From Kitasatospora sp. Root107 (GTDB lineage Bacteria; Actinomycetota; Actinomycetes; Streptomycetales; Streptomycetaceae), in contig NZ_LMCT01000023.1 in NCBI RefSeq assembly GCF_001424875.1, positions 1-64,000 of the forward strand: a stretch of DNA of 64,000 nucleotides, written 5' to 3'. Below the pieces are notes generated by a model that did no database searches, was not told where the DNA came from, and saw only the letters and a list, made by a program, of their open reading frames with translations. The translations under genes were made by a program, and so were the position numbers. The number at the start of each line of letters is the position of its first letter. Position 1 is the first letter of the stretch. Below, one piece after another: positions 18,509 to 26,784 of this stretch.

Positions 18509-19201
18509 TCAGGCCACCGGGGCGCGGTCCAGCTCGAGCGAGGCGAAGGCCCGCTCCCAGTCCGCAAGCCGCGCGCCGGGCTCGTTGAACAGCTCGAAGG
18601 TGAGGCCGCGCGCCGGGATGGAGTACAGGGCCTGTACGACCGCGTCCGCGACGTCCTGCCGGTCGACCTGACCGAAGCCCCGGTCGCCCTGCTCCAGTCG
18701 GACCCGCTCGCCCATCGCGTGGTCGTCGATCAGCCACCCCGGCCTGATCACCGTGTAGGGCAGCCCCGACTCGCGCAGCAGTTCCTCGCCGGCCCTGCGC
18801 CACTCGAGCAGCCGCCCGTAGGCGTTCAGCGGGTGCCCCTGGTGGGTGGCGTGCAGCTGGCTCACCAGCACCACGTGCGGGCGGGCCCCGGCGGCCGTGG
18901 CCGCCTCCAGGACGTTCCGTACGCCCAGGTACATCGTCGCCTCGGGCCGGTTCGGGCCTTCGTCGTCGGTGCCCGGCTCGACCGTGATCACCACCGCCGA
19001 CGACCAGGCCAGCGGCCCGGCCAGGGTCTCCGGCAGGCGGACGTCGCCCTGGACGAACACCGCGCCTGGCGGCAGGTGACGTCTCGCCAGTTGCACCGTG
19101 CGGCCCATGGCCCGCACGCTCTCACCTCGGTCCAGCAGGCGCTGCACGATCAGTCGGCCGAGTCGGCCGGCACCGCCGACCACCACTACCGGGCTGTCCA
19201 T
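18509..19201 (-). CDS. NmrA/SDR-like NAD(P)-binding reductase (paralogue of 6476)
   Basis: A 230-residue atypical SDR. Visible are VVVGGAGRLGRLIVQRLLDRG, FVQGDVRLPET, VITVEPGTDDEGP, AYGRLLEWRRAGEELLRESG and PYTVIRPGWL. It follows the same order, length and many of the same words as the protein at 6476, so the two are close paralogues, although they lie in oppositely transcribed operons 12 kb apart. They may act on related intermediates. The ATG is at 19201. It is 91 bases upstream of glgX and 124 downstream of the nucleotidyltransferase gene. The substrate is unknown. Confidence 0.83.
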   Translation of the reverse strand: MDSPVVVVGGAGRLGRLIVQRLLDRGESVRAMGRTVQLARRHLPPGAVFVQGDVRLPETLAGPLAWSSAVVITVEPGTDDEGPNRPEATMYLGVRNVLEAATAAGARPHVVLVSQLHATHQGHPLNAYGRLLEWRRAGEELLRESGLPYTVIRPGWLIDDHAMGERVRLEQGDRGFGQVDRQDVADAVVQALYSIPARGLTFELFNEPGARLADWERAFASLELDRAPVA

Positions 19202-19325
19202 CGGTTCCTCCTCGTTGCGCTCGAAGCCTTGCCCCGTCGCTCACCGGCCGCAGGAGACGCCCGCGGCCGGGCCTGTCACTCCACCGGCCGGTCACGCCGC
19301 CGGAGCTGTCCCGCCTGCGGGCCGG

Positions 19326-20669
19326 TCAGACCCAGCGCAGGATGTCGTCGGAGCTGGTCAGTGCCGTCCCGGACGGCAGGTTGACCATCGCCGGGACCTT
19401 CAACCGGGGGTAGACGCTCACCCCCGACAACCGCGTCCCCGGCCACAGGAACGCCCCGTCACCCACGGCCGAGAAGCCGTCCAGGCGCACCGGCTGCGCG
19501 CGCTCCGACCGGATCTCCACCATCGGTCCGACATAGCTGTCCTTGATCTCCGCGTACGGGCCGATCACCGCCGAGTCGCCGCAGGACGCGCCGACCAGGC
19601 TGGCCCCCTCGCGGACCTCCGCACCGTCCCCTATGTCCGCGTACTCCAGCCGGACGTCGGCGCCGATGGTGACGTGGCGGCCGATCCTGACCCCCGCACC
19701 GATCTGCACCGTGCCGTTGGCGATCTTGTAGGCCAGCGTGGTCCCGGTGACGTCGTCGCGGGTGCCGAGCGAACTCTCGTGGACCCAGAAGCGCGGGCGC
19801 TCGCTGTGCGGCCTCGTCATCAGCTGGTTCATCTGCGGGTAGTCGCCGGCCAGCACGTTCCGCAGCGTGACCAGGTAGTCCTCGACGTTGCCGAGGTCGC
19901 CGAGCCGGGCGATGTGGTGCGCCGCCACCGGGTGGCCGTTGCGCACCAGCCAGGGCAGCAACTCCCCGCCCCAGTCCAGCCGTTGCTGGGCCTGGCGCAT
20001 CAACTTCGGCTCCCGGGCGGCGGCCCGCAGCCGCCCGCAGTCGATCAGGTACATCCCCGCGTTGGTCGGGATGAGCCCGCAGCTGTCCCCGCTGATACCG
20101 GGGAAGAACTCGTGCACCTGGGCCAGGTTGGGCTTCTCCACGAAACCGGTGACCCGGCCGTCGGGGTCGGTCTGGACGGCGCCGTACTTGCCGGCCACCT
20201 CGATCGGGCTGCGGGCGACGGCCGCCACCGTCACCAGCGCGTCATTGGACTGGTGGGTGGCCCGCAGCTCCGCCAGCGAGAAGTCGAAGATCGAGTCGAC
20301 CGGCAGGACCAGCGCCTCACCCGTGAGGTCCCACTGCTCCAGGTTGTGCAGGGTGGCCGCGCCGGAGCCGACGTTGTACCGGTCGAAGCTGGAGCGCGAG
20401 TACCTGACCTCGACTCCGTACCGCTCGCCGTGACCGAGCAGGAGCTTGACCTGGCTGCGGTTCTCCAGCCCCTGCGCGACCACGTAGAACCGACGGATGC
20501 CCTGCTCACGGCAGGCGTCGATCACCCACTCGATGAGTCGGCGCCCGGCGAACGGGATCAGCGCCTTACTACGGATGTAGTCAGTGGTTTCCAAGGTGAT
20601 CGGTTTGGCCCGTTCACCTCTGCCTCCGGCCAGGATGATCCCGACCGTGTCACTGTCTCCCCCGGCCAT
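19326..20669 (-). CDS. Sugar-1-phosphate nucleotidyltransferase with left-handed beta-helix
   Basis: A 447-residue protein. The N-terminal GT-A domain begins IILAGGRGERAKPIT, the nucleotide-binding signature, and carries VLPVDSIFDFSLAELR and YGAVQTDPDGRVTGFVEKP. The C-terminal part has hexapeptide-type turns (VQIGAGVRIGRHVTIGADVRL). This is the GlgC/GDP-mannose or UDP-glucose pyrophosphorylase-like architecture. It should couple a hexose-1-phosphate to an NTP; the nucleotide and sugar cannot be set from sequence. Gene order places it first in the operon with the NmrA paralogue, glgX and the AGE gene. A good sigma-70 promoter lies 41 bases upstream of the ATG. Confidence 0.85.
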   Translation of the reverse strand: MAGGDSDTVGIILAGGRGERAKPITLETTDYIRSKALIPFAGRRLIEWVIDACREQGIRRFYVVAQGLENRSQVKLLLGHGERYGVEVRYSRSSFDRYNVGSGAATLHNLEQWDLTGEALVLPVDSIFDFSLAELRATHQSNDALVTVAAVARSPIEVAGKYGAVQTDPDGRVTGFVEKPNLAQVHEFFPGISGDSCGLIPTNAGMYLIDCGRLRAAAREPKLMRQAQQRLDWGGELLPWLVRNGHPVAAHHIARLGDLGNVEDYLVTLRNVLAGDYPQMNQLMTRPHSERPRFWVHESSLGTRDDVTGTTLAYKIANGTVQIGAGVRIGRHVTIGADVRLEYADIGDGAEVREGASLVGASCGDSAVIGPYAEIKDSYVGPMVEIRSERAQPVRLDGFSAVGDGAFLWPGTRLSGVSVYPRLKVPAMVNLPSGTALTSSDDILRWV

Positions 20670-21037
20670 CGCGTTCCTTCGCCTCGCATCGGCAACCTTG
20701 TCCCACGAGATTCAACATGTGCTGTCAAATCTTGTCAATCCCTCAGTTAATCGAGCCCCTCGGCAGGCCGGCGACAACTGCCGAGCGGCCCTCCCGGTGT
20801 CCGGATCAGGGCCCATTTGGACCGTCACGCCCCCATTTGAGCCAGCCTCCGGCGAATTTCCCCAATCGTCGTGATCACGACTCGCTGGGAGCATTTCCGG
20901 GCAATCGGCCGTGTTTCTCCCTCCTTTCCGCCGGGCAAATAATCGTCATCCACCGTGGCCGACTGATCACCCAATGCGCTATTTTCGATAGACACCATTG
21001 GCTGCGGGCCAATGGAACGAGCGGCGGGGGCCACGGC
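20670..21037. other. Intergenic region with promoter and palindrome
   Basis: This 368-base gap is less GC-rich than its flanks. It holds the nucleotidyltransferase promoter (20710-20738) and a perfect 14-bp palindrome GTCGTGATCACGAC at 20868-20881, a possible regulator site. No convincing gene is seen. Confidence 0.5.
20710..20738 (-). promoter_or_regulatory. Sigma-70 promoter of the nucleotidyltransferase operon
   Basis: On the minus strand TTGACA (20733-20738) is followed after 17 bases by TTGAAT (20710-20715). The -35 is a perfect consensus. The transcript would start near 20703, about 33 bases before the ATG at 20669. Confidence 0.6.
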
Positions 21038-21490
21038 GTGACAGGCGGGATCGGCAAAGGAGCATTGACAGCGCCGCAAAGTCGGCGGGCTGCATTCTTC
21101 GATCTCAGGGGCGGCACCGGCGATTCGGTCGATCCCGCCAGAGCAGCGATGTACAGACACCGGGCCGAGGGCGATCTGGTGGTACTCCTGCTCCCGATTC
21201 TCGACGCAGAGTCGCAGGACGGCTACAGAGGGGCAGCAGCCGATGTCGTCCTCTATTACTCTCCCGGGCCCGGCGCCCCCAATAGTCGGCTCGCCATTGT
21301 TGTCGGGCTCATGGCAACAATGGAACTGTCGGCGTCCCGCTGCTTCGGCTACGGCGACCACCCGGCAAGCGCGGGAATGCTCTGCGCGGTCGGCAATCCA
21401 CGCGTACTGGGCCACGATCCGGAAATGCGGAAGGTGGCCAAGGACCGGGGCTGGCCCACAATCGAAGCACCGTCTTCCGCGAATTCTTGA
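21038..21490 (+). pseudogene. Degenerate HAD-superfamily (IB-like) protein or remnant
   Basis: This 150-codon frame retains outlines of a HAD-IB phosphatase. RRAAFFDLRGGT resembles motif I (FFDLDGT), but the second catalytic Asp is lost. CFGYGDHPASAGML followed by AVGNPRVLGHDPEMRKVAKDRGWP resembles motif IV and the closing strand. The spacing between them is shorter than in whole HAD-IB proteins, as if the cap region were deleted. GTG at 21038 has GGGGG upstream; other starts are possible. It may be a decayed gene or an inactive binding protein. Codon bias is weaker than in its neighbours. Confidence 0.45.
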
Positions 21491-21640
21491 CGGGACCTGT
21501 CAGAATACGTCGTCCGCCGCAGCTCGAAGCCGTTACCCGATCGGTCCGGCCGCAGGCCGAGCCACCACAGCCGTGTGCAGCGCCCGCAGTGCAGGCACCT
21601 CCCTGGCGTCCGAACGCCGTCCAGCTGAGATCATGGACCG

Positions 21641-22582
21641 ATGCGACCTCTGTACTCCGTCCCGCTCGGAATCGCCGCCACCGGCGCCGCCTGCCTCGCC
21701 TACTCCGCCGGGTTCGAGGTCCGCTCGTTCCGGCTGCGCCGGGTCGAGGTACCGATCCTGCCGAAGGGTGCCAGGCCGGTACGAGTACTGCAGGTCTCCG
21801 ACATCCACATGGTCAACGGCCAGGCCAAGAAGCAGCGCTGGCTGCAGAGCCTGGCCGGGCTCCGCCCCGACCTGGTGGTGAACACCGGCGACAACCTGTC
21901 CGACCCGCTCGGCGTACCCGCCACGCTGGACGCGCTCGGCCCGCTGCTCGACTTCCCCGGCGTGTACGTCTTCGGCTCGAACGACTACTACGGCCCGAGC
22001 CCGAAGAGCCCCACCCGCTACCTCGCAGCACTCAAGAGCGGCGTGCACGGCCTGAACAACCCCGACGGCTCCGGCCGACGCGGCATCACCGGCGCCGTCC
22101 ACAACCCGTGGGAAGACCTCCGCGACGGCTTCGACGCGGCCGGCTGGCTCGACCTCACCAACACCCGCGGCCGGCTGAAGCTCGCCGGCCTGGACGTCGA
22201 GTTCACCGGCCTGGACGACCCGCACATCCGCCGCGACCGCTACAGCGAGGTCAGCGGCGGCCCGTCCGCGGACGCCGACCTCTCGGTCGCCGTCGTCCAC
22301 GCCCCCTACCTCCGGGTCCTGGACGCCTTCACCGCCGACCGCTACCCCCTGATCCTGGCCGGCCACACCCACGGCGGCCAGCTCTGCATCCCCTTCTACG
22401 GCGCCCTGGTCACCAACTGCGACATCGACACCCGCCGGGTCAAGGGCCTCTCCGCCCACCGGGCCGGCGGCCACCAGTCCTACCTGCACGTCTCGGCCGG
22501 CTGCGGCACCAACCGCTACACCCCCGTCCGCTTCGCCTGCCCCCCCGAGGCCACCCTGCTCACCCTCACCCCCCGCCGCTGA
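21641..22582 (+). CDS. Metallophosphoesterase, YkuE-like
   Basis: A 313-residue calcineurin-like phosphoesterase with one N-terminal membrane segment (VPLGIAATGAACLAYSAGF). Dinuclear-metal motifs are VLQVSDIHM (D-x-H), LVVNTGDNLSD (GD), FGSNDYYG (the usual GNH is SND here) and ILAGHTHGGQ (GHxH). YkuE-like proteins act at the membrane on phosphate esters or lipid A-like substrates; the substrate here is unknown. The gene ends 99 bases before tRNA-Pro and looks chromosomal, marking the left side of the integration hotspot. ATG at 21641. Confidence 0.88.
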   Translation: MRPLYSVPLGIAATGAACLAYSAGFEVRSFRLRRVEVPILPKGARPVRVLQVSDIHMVNGQAKKQRWLQSLAGLRPDLVVNTGDNLSDPLGVPATLDALGPLLDFPGVYVFGSNDYYGPSPKSPTRYLAALKSGVHGLNNPDGSGRRGITGAVHNPWEDLRDGFDAAGWLDLTNTRGRLKLAGLDVEFTGLDDPHIRRDRYSEVSGGPSADADLSVAVVHAPYLRVLDAFTADRYPLILAGHTHGGQLCIPFYGALVTNCDIDTRRVKGLSAHRAGGHQSYLHVSAGCGTNRYTPVRFACPPEATLLTLTPRR

Positions 22583-22681
22583 CCCCTGCTCAGCGCGCCG
22601 GGAAACCGGATTTCGTCTCTCGGCGACCGTCCGGTAGAGTTCTACTCGTTGCACCGGAGACGGAGAGCAACGAAGCAGGAC

Positions 22682-22762
<81 letters not shown>

Positions 22763-22771
22763 GTACGAGGT

Positions 22772-22805
22772 CAGGGCCCTATCGGAGAGATCCGGTAGGG
22801 CCCTG
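22772..22805. terminator. Intrinsic terminator after tRNA-Pro
   Basis: CAGGGCCCTA (22772-22781) pairs with TAGGGCCCTG (22796-22805), and the stem is followed by CTTCGTT. It lies inside attL, so it belongs to the element. It may terminate the tRNA and the convergent integrase transcript. Confidence 0.65.
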
Positions 22806-22839
22806 CTTCGTTGTGCGCTACTAACTGAGTGACTGAGCC

Positions 22840-23988
22840 TCAGAACAGGTCGTCCATCACCACGGCGCCGGTCTGGATCACCGGCCGGATCTGCTTCCGG
22901 TAGACCTCCTCGGTGACGGCGGTGCTGGAGTGGCCGACCAGGCGTGAGATCTCCTCCAGCGGCACGCCGTTGTCCGACAGCAGCGACACGAAGCTGTGCC
23001 GCAGCTCGCGCGGTGTCCACTCGGCGGCGTTCACGCCCTCCGCCTTGGCGATGGCCGTACGGAAGGCTCGGCGGACGTGGGAGGGGTCGAGCTCCGTGCC
23101 GACGGCGGAGTGGAAGACGAGGTTGTTCTCCTGCCACTTGTCGTCCGCCGCGTAGCGGTCCCAGCCCTGGTCCACCCAGTGGTCCCACAGTGCTTCGACA
23201 CACCGGGCCGGGAGGGCGAGCGTCCGCCGGGACTTCCGGGTCTTGGTGTCCCCGCCGGCGCGGACCGAGCGCCAGACCGCCATGTGCGGCGGGACGGGCG
23301 GGGTGGCGTTCGGCTGGCCCTTGAGGAAGACGTGATCCCACGTCAGCGGGCGAAGCTCCTCGGTCCGGGCCCCGGTGAGCAGGGAGACCACGATGTACGC
23401 GTATATAGAGGTCTTCTCGGCCGCCTTGAGCACTGCCTCAGCCTGAGCGAACGTCAGTGCCTTCGACGGCCGGCCAGGCTGTCCGGTCGGGACGGAGCAC
23501 AGCTCCACGACGTTGCGCTTCACCTTGTCCCTGGCCATGGCCCGCTTGACCGCCCGGTTCAGGCACGAGTGGATGGCCTCCAGGGTACGCGTGCTGAGCG
23601 TCTTGGACTTCCCGGCGAGCCACCGGTCGACTTCCTCCGCGCTCAGGTCACGGAGCTTGCGAGCACCGAGAGACGGCGTCACGTGGATGCGGCAGAGGCC
23701 GGCGCAGGTCTCCACGGTGCGCGGGTCGCGGCCGGTCAGACCGTAGGTCAGCCAGTCGTCCACCGCGTTGGCCACCGTGTAGCCGGTGGGCGCGATGGCG
23801 AGTCCGTCCTCGTGATCCCGGAGGATCTCCTTCAGCTTGTTCTTGGCCTCGGTCTTGGTCTTGCCACTCCCCCGCTTCACGATCCGCTTGCCGCTCGGGT
23901 CGTAGCCCAGGCTGGCGCTCGCGATCCAGCGCTGTCGCCGTTCGTCCCAGTGAAGCCCGCCATCTCCTCTACTCCTGCGCGCGGTCAA
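22840..23988 (-). CDS. int: AICE tyrosine integrase
   Basis: A 382-residue site-specific recombinase. The N-terminal arm-binding part (HWDERRQRWIASASLGYDP) is followed by a core-binding domain. The catalytic set includes Arg in LLTGARTEELRPL, HxxR-type ELRHSFVSLL, His in VGHSS and Tyr in EEVYRKQ. It recombines attP with the 3' end of tRNA-Pro and, with Xis, reverses this. The start overlaps the stop of xis by four bases, so they are probably expressed together. The gene lies directly beside attL. AICE integrases of this type commonly use tRNA genes. Confidence 0.95.
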   Translation of the reverse strand: MTARRSRGDGGLHWDERRQRWIASASLGYDPSGKRIVKRGSGKTKTEAKNKLKEILRDHEDGLAIAPTGYTVANAVDDWLTYGLTGRDPRTVETCAGLCRIHVTPSLGARKLRDLSAEEVDRWLAGKSKTLSTRTLEAIHSCLNRAVKRAMARDKVKRNVVELCSVPTGQPGRPSKALTFAQAEAVLKAAEKTSIYAYIVVSLLTGARTEELRPLTWDHVFLKGQPNATPPVPPHMAVWRSVRAGGDTKTRKSRRTLALPARCVEALWDHWVDQGWDRYAADDKWQENNLVFHSAVGTELDPSHVRRAFRTAIAKAEGVNAAEWTPRELRHSFVSLLSDNGVPLEEISRLVGHSSTAVTEEVYRKQIRPVIQTGAVVMDDLF

Positions 23989-24233
23989 CGGGTCACCGCT
24001 TCCTGCTCCAGGAGCGCCACGTACTCGGCGATGGCAGAGGCCGGGATGAACCGCGCCCGCCCCTCCTTGACCGTCCGAAGACGGCCGACCCGAATCAGGT
24101 CATAGATGACGGTCCGGCTCATGCGCAGGATCAGCATGGCGTCCGGCACTCGATAGAGCACGGGCACCGAGAACGGCCCGGCCTCAGAGCGCCTGTGCGG
24201 ACGGCGAGTAATGGTCACTGCTGCGTCAGCCAC
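23985..24233 (-). CDS. xis: Excisionase with MerR-like helix-turn-helix
   Basis: An 82-residue protein. The segment VPDAMLILRMSRTVIYDLIRVGRL with ARFIPASAIAEYVALLE is the HTH_17/excisionase pattern. It would bend attachment-site DNA to favour excision. It overlaps rep at its start by 8 bases and int at its end by 4, giving a compact rep-xis-int unit like that of pSAM2. Confidence 0.9.
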   Translation of the reverse strand: MADAAVTITRRPHRRSEAGPFSVPVLYRVPDAMLILRMSRTVIYDLIRVGRLRTVKEGRARFIPASAIAEYVALLEQEAVTR

Positions 24234-25602
24234 GTGTCGGTTCTCCTTCGGTTCCGGGTGCGGGGGTGAGTGCTTCGGTGAGCCAGCGTTCGCCCGGGGT
24301 TAGGCCGACGCCGGCGAACGTCCAGTGGGCGAGGACGAGCGTGGTCGGTTCGGTGTCGTCCTCCGGGGTGGGCAGGGTCGGTGCGTCGGTGTGGGCGGTG
24401 GCTTGGGCTTTGCGCCAGGCGGCGCGGGCTTCGCGGAGGGCGCCGAGGGTGGTGGAGTAGCGGCGGGTCTTGGTGGAGAAGTGGCCCCGGAAGCCGAGCA
24501 TGTGGGCCCAGGCTCGGAGGCGGAGTTCTTCGAGTTCGGGGCGTGCGCCGAGGGTCCAGCAGGTGCGGACGAGGCGGCGGGCGTGCTCGGTGAGGTTGAG
24601 GTGGGCGAGTTCGGCGAGGAGTTTGACGGGGCGGTCGAGGGTGCCGGTGGCGGTCTCGGCGCCCTTGGTGGCGTACTTGGCGATGTAGGCGGCGACGGCG
24701 CGTTCGGTGAGGGCGGTGCCGGCGGCGAAGTCGGCGGTGCGGATGGTGCGGATGTCAAGCTGCTTGCCGAAGGCGAAGGTGTGGGCGGTGCCGTCGAGGA
24801 CGGGGCCGGGGATCTCGGTGGCGGTGACGGCTGCGCGGATGGCGTCGGCGAGGAGATCGGGTGTCGCCCAGGACGGGGGCGGGTTGTCGCCGCCTTCGGG
24901 ACCGTCGAGGCGGATGACGGCGTGGAAGTGGACGGCGCCGCGCTTTTGGTACTCGGCGACCTTGGCGAAGGACACGCGGCCGTGGTCGCGGAACTCGCGT
25001 TGGGTGAGGCCGGCGCGCTTGGCGATCTCTCGGCGCAGGTAGATCGAGAAGCGGGCCCAGATCTTGCCTGCGTGGGCGTTCCAGAGCACGGCGGCGCGGT
25101 AGTCGTAGGTGTCCGGGTTGAGCGGCGTTCCCAACTCGGGCGCGCCTTCGGCGTGTTGGGTGCCGCAGCGGCAGCGTCCGGTGGTGGGGCGGTTGTGGAC
25201 GACGCCGAAGCCGGGGGCGGTGAAGGTGGCGAAGACGCGGGGGTGTGCGGTGACCGTGGTGGGGGTGCCTTTGCCGCCGGTGAGTCCGGCGGTGATCAGG
25301 TGGTAGGTGTCGCGACGGTAGGTCTCGGCGCAGGCGGGGCAGCGGGTGGTGCGGCGGTTGTTGCAGCGCACGAGCAGGTGGCCGGCGGCGAGGTCGGTGG
25401 AGTTGAGGTGGTGGAGGACGGGACCGATCTCGCCGGTGGCGGTGTTGACGCTGTGTTCGGTGCGGTGGCCGTCGAGTCGGACGGGTCGGCCGCAGCCGCC
25501 GAGTCCGGCGAGTTGCCGCATGAGGGCGGGCATGGTGCCGAGTGAGGCGAGGGCTGCAAGGTCGGCGAGCGGCGGCGGGGCCGTGGCGGTCATGTGGGTC
25601 AC
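24226..25602 (-). CDS. RepSA-type rolling-circle replication initiator
   Basis: A 458-residue protein of the actinobacterial RepSA family. It has an N-terminal Cys cluster (CNNRRTTRCPACAETYRRD), the metal-binding His pair in GAVHFHAVIRLDG, and the likely nicking Tyr in AAYIAKYATKG. It nicks the double-strand origin of the excised element to start rolling-circle replication. The expected nick site may lie within or near the gene, but I cannot point to it. ATG at 25602 was used; an ATG three codons inside is also possible. It is the first gene of rep-xis-int. Confidence 0.92.
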   Translation of the reverse strand: MTHMTATAPPPLADLAALASLGTMPALMRQLAGLGGCGRPVRLDGHRTEHSVNTATGEIGPVLHHLNSTDLAAGHLLVRCNNRRTTRCPACAETYRRDTYHLITAGLTGGKGTPTTVTAHPRVFATFTAPGFGVVHNRPTTGRCRCGTQHAEGAPELGTPLNPDTYDYRAAVLWNAHAGKIWARFSIYLRREIAKRAGLTQREFRDHGRVSFAKVAEYQKRGAVHFHAVIRLDGPEGGDNPPPSWATPDLLADAIRAAVTATEIPGPVLDGTAHTFAFGKQLDIRTIRTADFAAGTALTERAVAAYIAKYATKGAETATGTLDRPVKLLAELAHLNLTEHARRLVRTCWTLGARPELEELRLRAWAHMLGFRGHFSTKTRRYSTTLGALREARAAWRKAQATAHTDAPTLPTPEDDTEPTTLVLAHWTFAGVGLTPGERWLTEALTPAPGTEGEPTRG

Positions 25603-25656
25603 CTCCGGTGTGACAGGGCCCGGAGCCGAGGGCGGGTCGGCTCCGGGGCCGTGCGG

Positions 25657-25827
25657 TCAGGATTTGTCGGCGGGCTTGGTGTGCTGGTCGGTCCAGGTCT
25701 CGGCGCAGACCTTGTGGGCGGGCTTGCCCCGGTCGGAGCGGAGGTTGGTGGGCTTGTCGCAGATGCCGCAGGGCTCGGCGCGCGGGGACCAGTGCTTCTT
25801 GTCGGACCAGTTGAAGTGGGCGCCCAT
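25657..25827 (-). CDS. Small AICE protein with Cys pairs (56 aa)
   Basis: A 56-residue frame beginning MGAHFNWSDKKHW. It contains EPCGICDKPT and KVCAETW, so three Cys that could hold a metal with His. It lies 54 bases upstream of rep and 5 bases downstream of another small Cys protein, all on the minus strand. I do not recognise a named function. Small zinc-binding proteins are frequent next to rep in AICEs. Confidence 0.6.
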   Translation of the reverse strand: MGAHFNWSDKKHWSPRAEPCGICDKPTNLRSDRGKPAHKVCAETWTDQHTKPADKS

Positions 25828-25832
25828 GGCGA

Positions 25833-26018
25833 TCAGGCCCGGGTGAGGGTGCGCCGGGTGGGGGCGGGGACGGTGCCGGTGCCGTGGCAGGTCGGGCAGT
25901 TCACCGGGACGGTGTCGCGGGAGCCGTCGGTCAGCCGGAGGCCGGTGGCGATGGCGACGCTGGCGAAGCCGGAGCAGTCAGAGCAGTGACGGGCCGGGGC
26001 GTGGTTGTGCTGGGGCAT
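25833..26018 (-). CDS. Small zinc-ribbon-like AICE protein (61 aa)
   Basis: A 61-residue protein with two Cys pairs, CSDCSGF and CPTCHGTGT, the second in a DnaJ-zinc-finger-like CxxCxGxG form. It probably folds around one zinc. GGAG lies just upstream of the ATG at 26018. A 42-base leader repeat (26073-26114), shared with the GGDEF gene, lies 55 bases upstream. Function unknown. Confidence 0.65.
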   Translation of the reverse strand: MPQHNHAPARHCSDCSGFASVAIATGLRLTDGSRDTVPVNCPTCHGTGTVPAPTRRTLTRA

Positions 26019-26072
26019 GATGAAGGTCTCCTTCGTGGGCTTCGGTTCAGGGAGGGTTGCGGTCTCCGGGGT

Positions 26073-26114
26073 GGCGGGATGCTTGGCGGTGTCGAGCCGC
26101 CCCGGGGACCGGTC
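26073..26114. repeat. Leader repeat copy 1
   Basis: This segment, containing GGCGGGATGCTTGGCGGTG, is almost the same as 26744-26784. Each copy lies 40-100 bases upstream of a minus-strand start codon (26018 and 26705). It could be a duplicated promoter, leader or operator. Confidence 0.7.
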
Positions 26115-26156
26115 TTGCTTGTCGGCGACGGGAGTTACCGTCCTGCCGTTCGCGAT

Positions 26157-26705
26157 CTAACGACGGCGGGAGGTCCGGCCGTCGGGCTTGTGGGCGTACA
26201 TGTCGCGGTCGGCCGCAGCGAGCGCGTCGGTGAGCGAAGGGGCCGGGAGGTCAGCGAGATGGCTGATGCCGACGGAGGCGCTTACCGCGAGCAGGTTGTC
26301 GAGGTACGGCACCGGCCTTAGGAGAGCCGTGCTCAGAGCCTCCAAGCGATCGGCGGTGTCCAGGGCGACCACCGCGAACTCGTCGCCGCCGAAGCGGGCG
26401 GCGGTACCGGTTCGGCCGCACCAGATGTGCAGGCGTTCGGCTGTCGCAGCCAGGACAGAGTCACCGGCCGCGTGACCGTAGGTGTCGTTGATCGTCTTGA
26501 AGTCGTCCAGGTCGATGAGCAGGACCGTGGTGCGCTCGGGGCACGCGCGGGCCAGGTGCTTGGCCCGGATGGTGAAGCCATCCCGCGTGTGTAGGCCGGT
26601 GAGCGGGTCACGGCGAGCGGTGGACAGTTGCCGGTAGAGCCAGGTGGTGTGGCTGGTCCAGCCGACGAGGGGAACGCCAGCGGCGAGGATCGGGGCGAGG
26701 TCCAT
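26157..26705 (-). CDS. GGDEF-domain protein (putative diguanylate cyclase)
   Basis: A 182-residue protein. After about 25 residues with a weakly hydrophobic stretch comes a whole GGDEF domain: RRDPLTGLHTRDGF, LIDLDDFKTINDTYGH and AARFGGDEFAVV, ending ADRDMYAHKP. The active-site motif and metal-binding Asp are intact, so c-di-GMP synthesis is plausible. The RxxD inhibitory site before GGDEF is not evident. c-di-GMP controls BldD and sporulation in Streptomyces, so an element-borne cyclase could alter host development or transfer timing; this is inference. ATG at 26705 has GGAAGGA upstream. Confidence 0.88.
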   Translation of the reverse strand: MDLAPILAAGVPLVGWTSHTTWLYRQLSTARRDPLTGLHTRDGFTIRAKHLARACPERTTVLLIDLDDFKTINDTYGHAAGDSVLAATAERLHIWCGRTGTAARFGGDEFAVVALDTADRLEALSTALLRPVPYLDNLLAVSASVGISHLADLPAPSLTDALAAADRDMYAHKPDGRTSRRR

Positions 26706-26743
26706 GGTGCGGGTCCTTCCGGTGTGGGTTGCGGGCCCCGGGC

Positions 26744-26784
26744 GGCGGGATGCTTGGCGGTGTCGGGCCGCTCGGGGACCGGTC
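26744..26784. repeat. Leader repeat copy 2
   Basis: Near-copy of 26073-26114, placed upstream of the GGDEF start codon and touching the 3' end of the gene at 26783. The pair suggests shared control of the two downstream genes. Confidence 0.7.
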
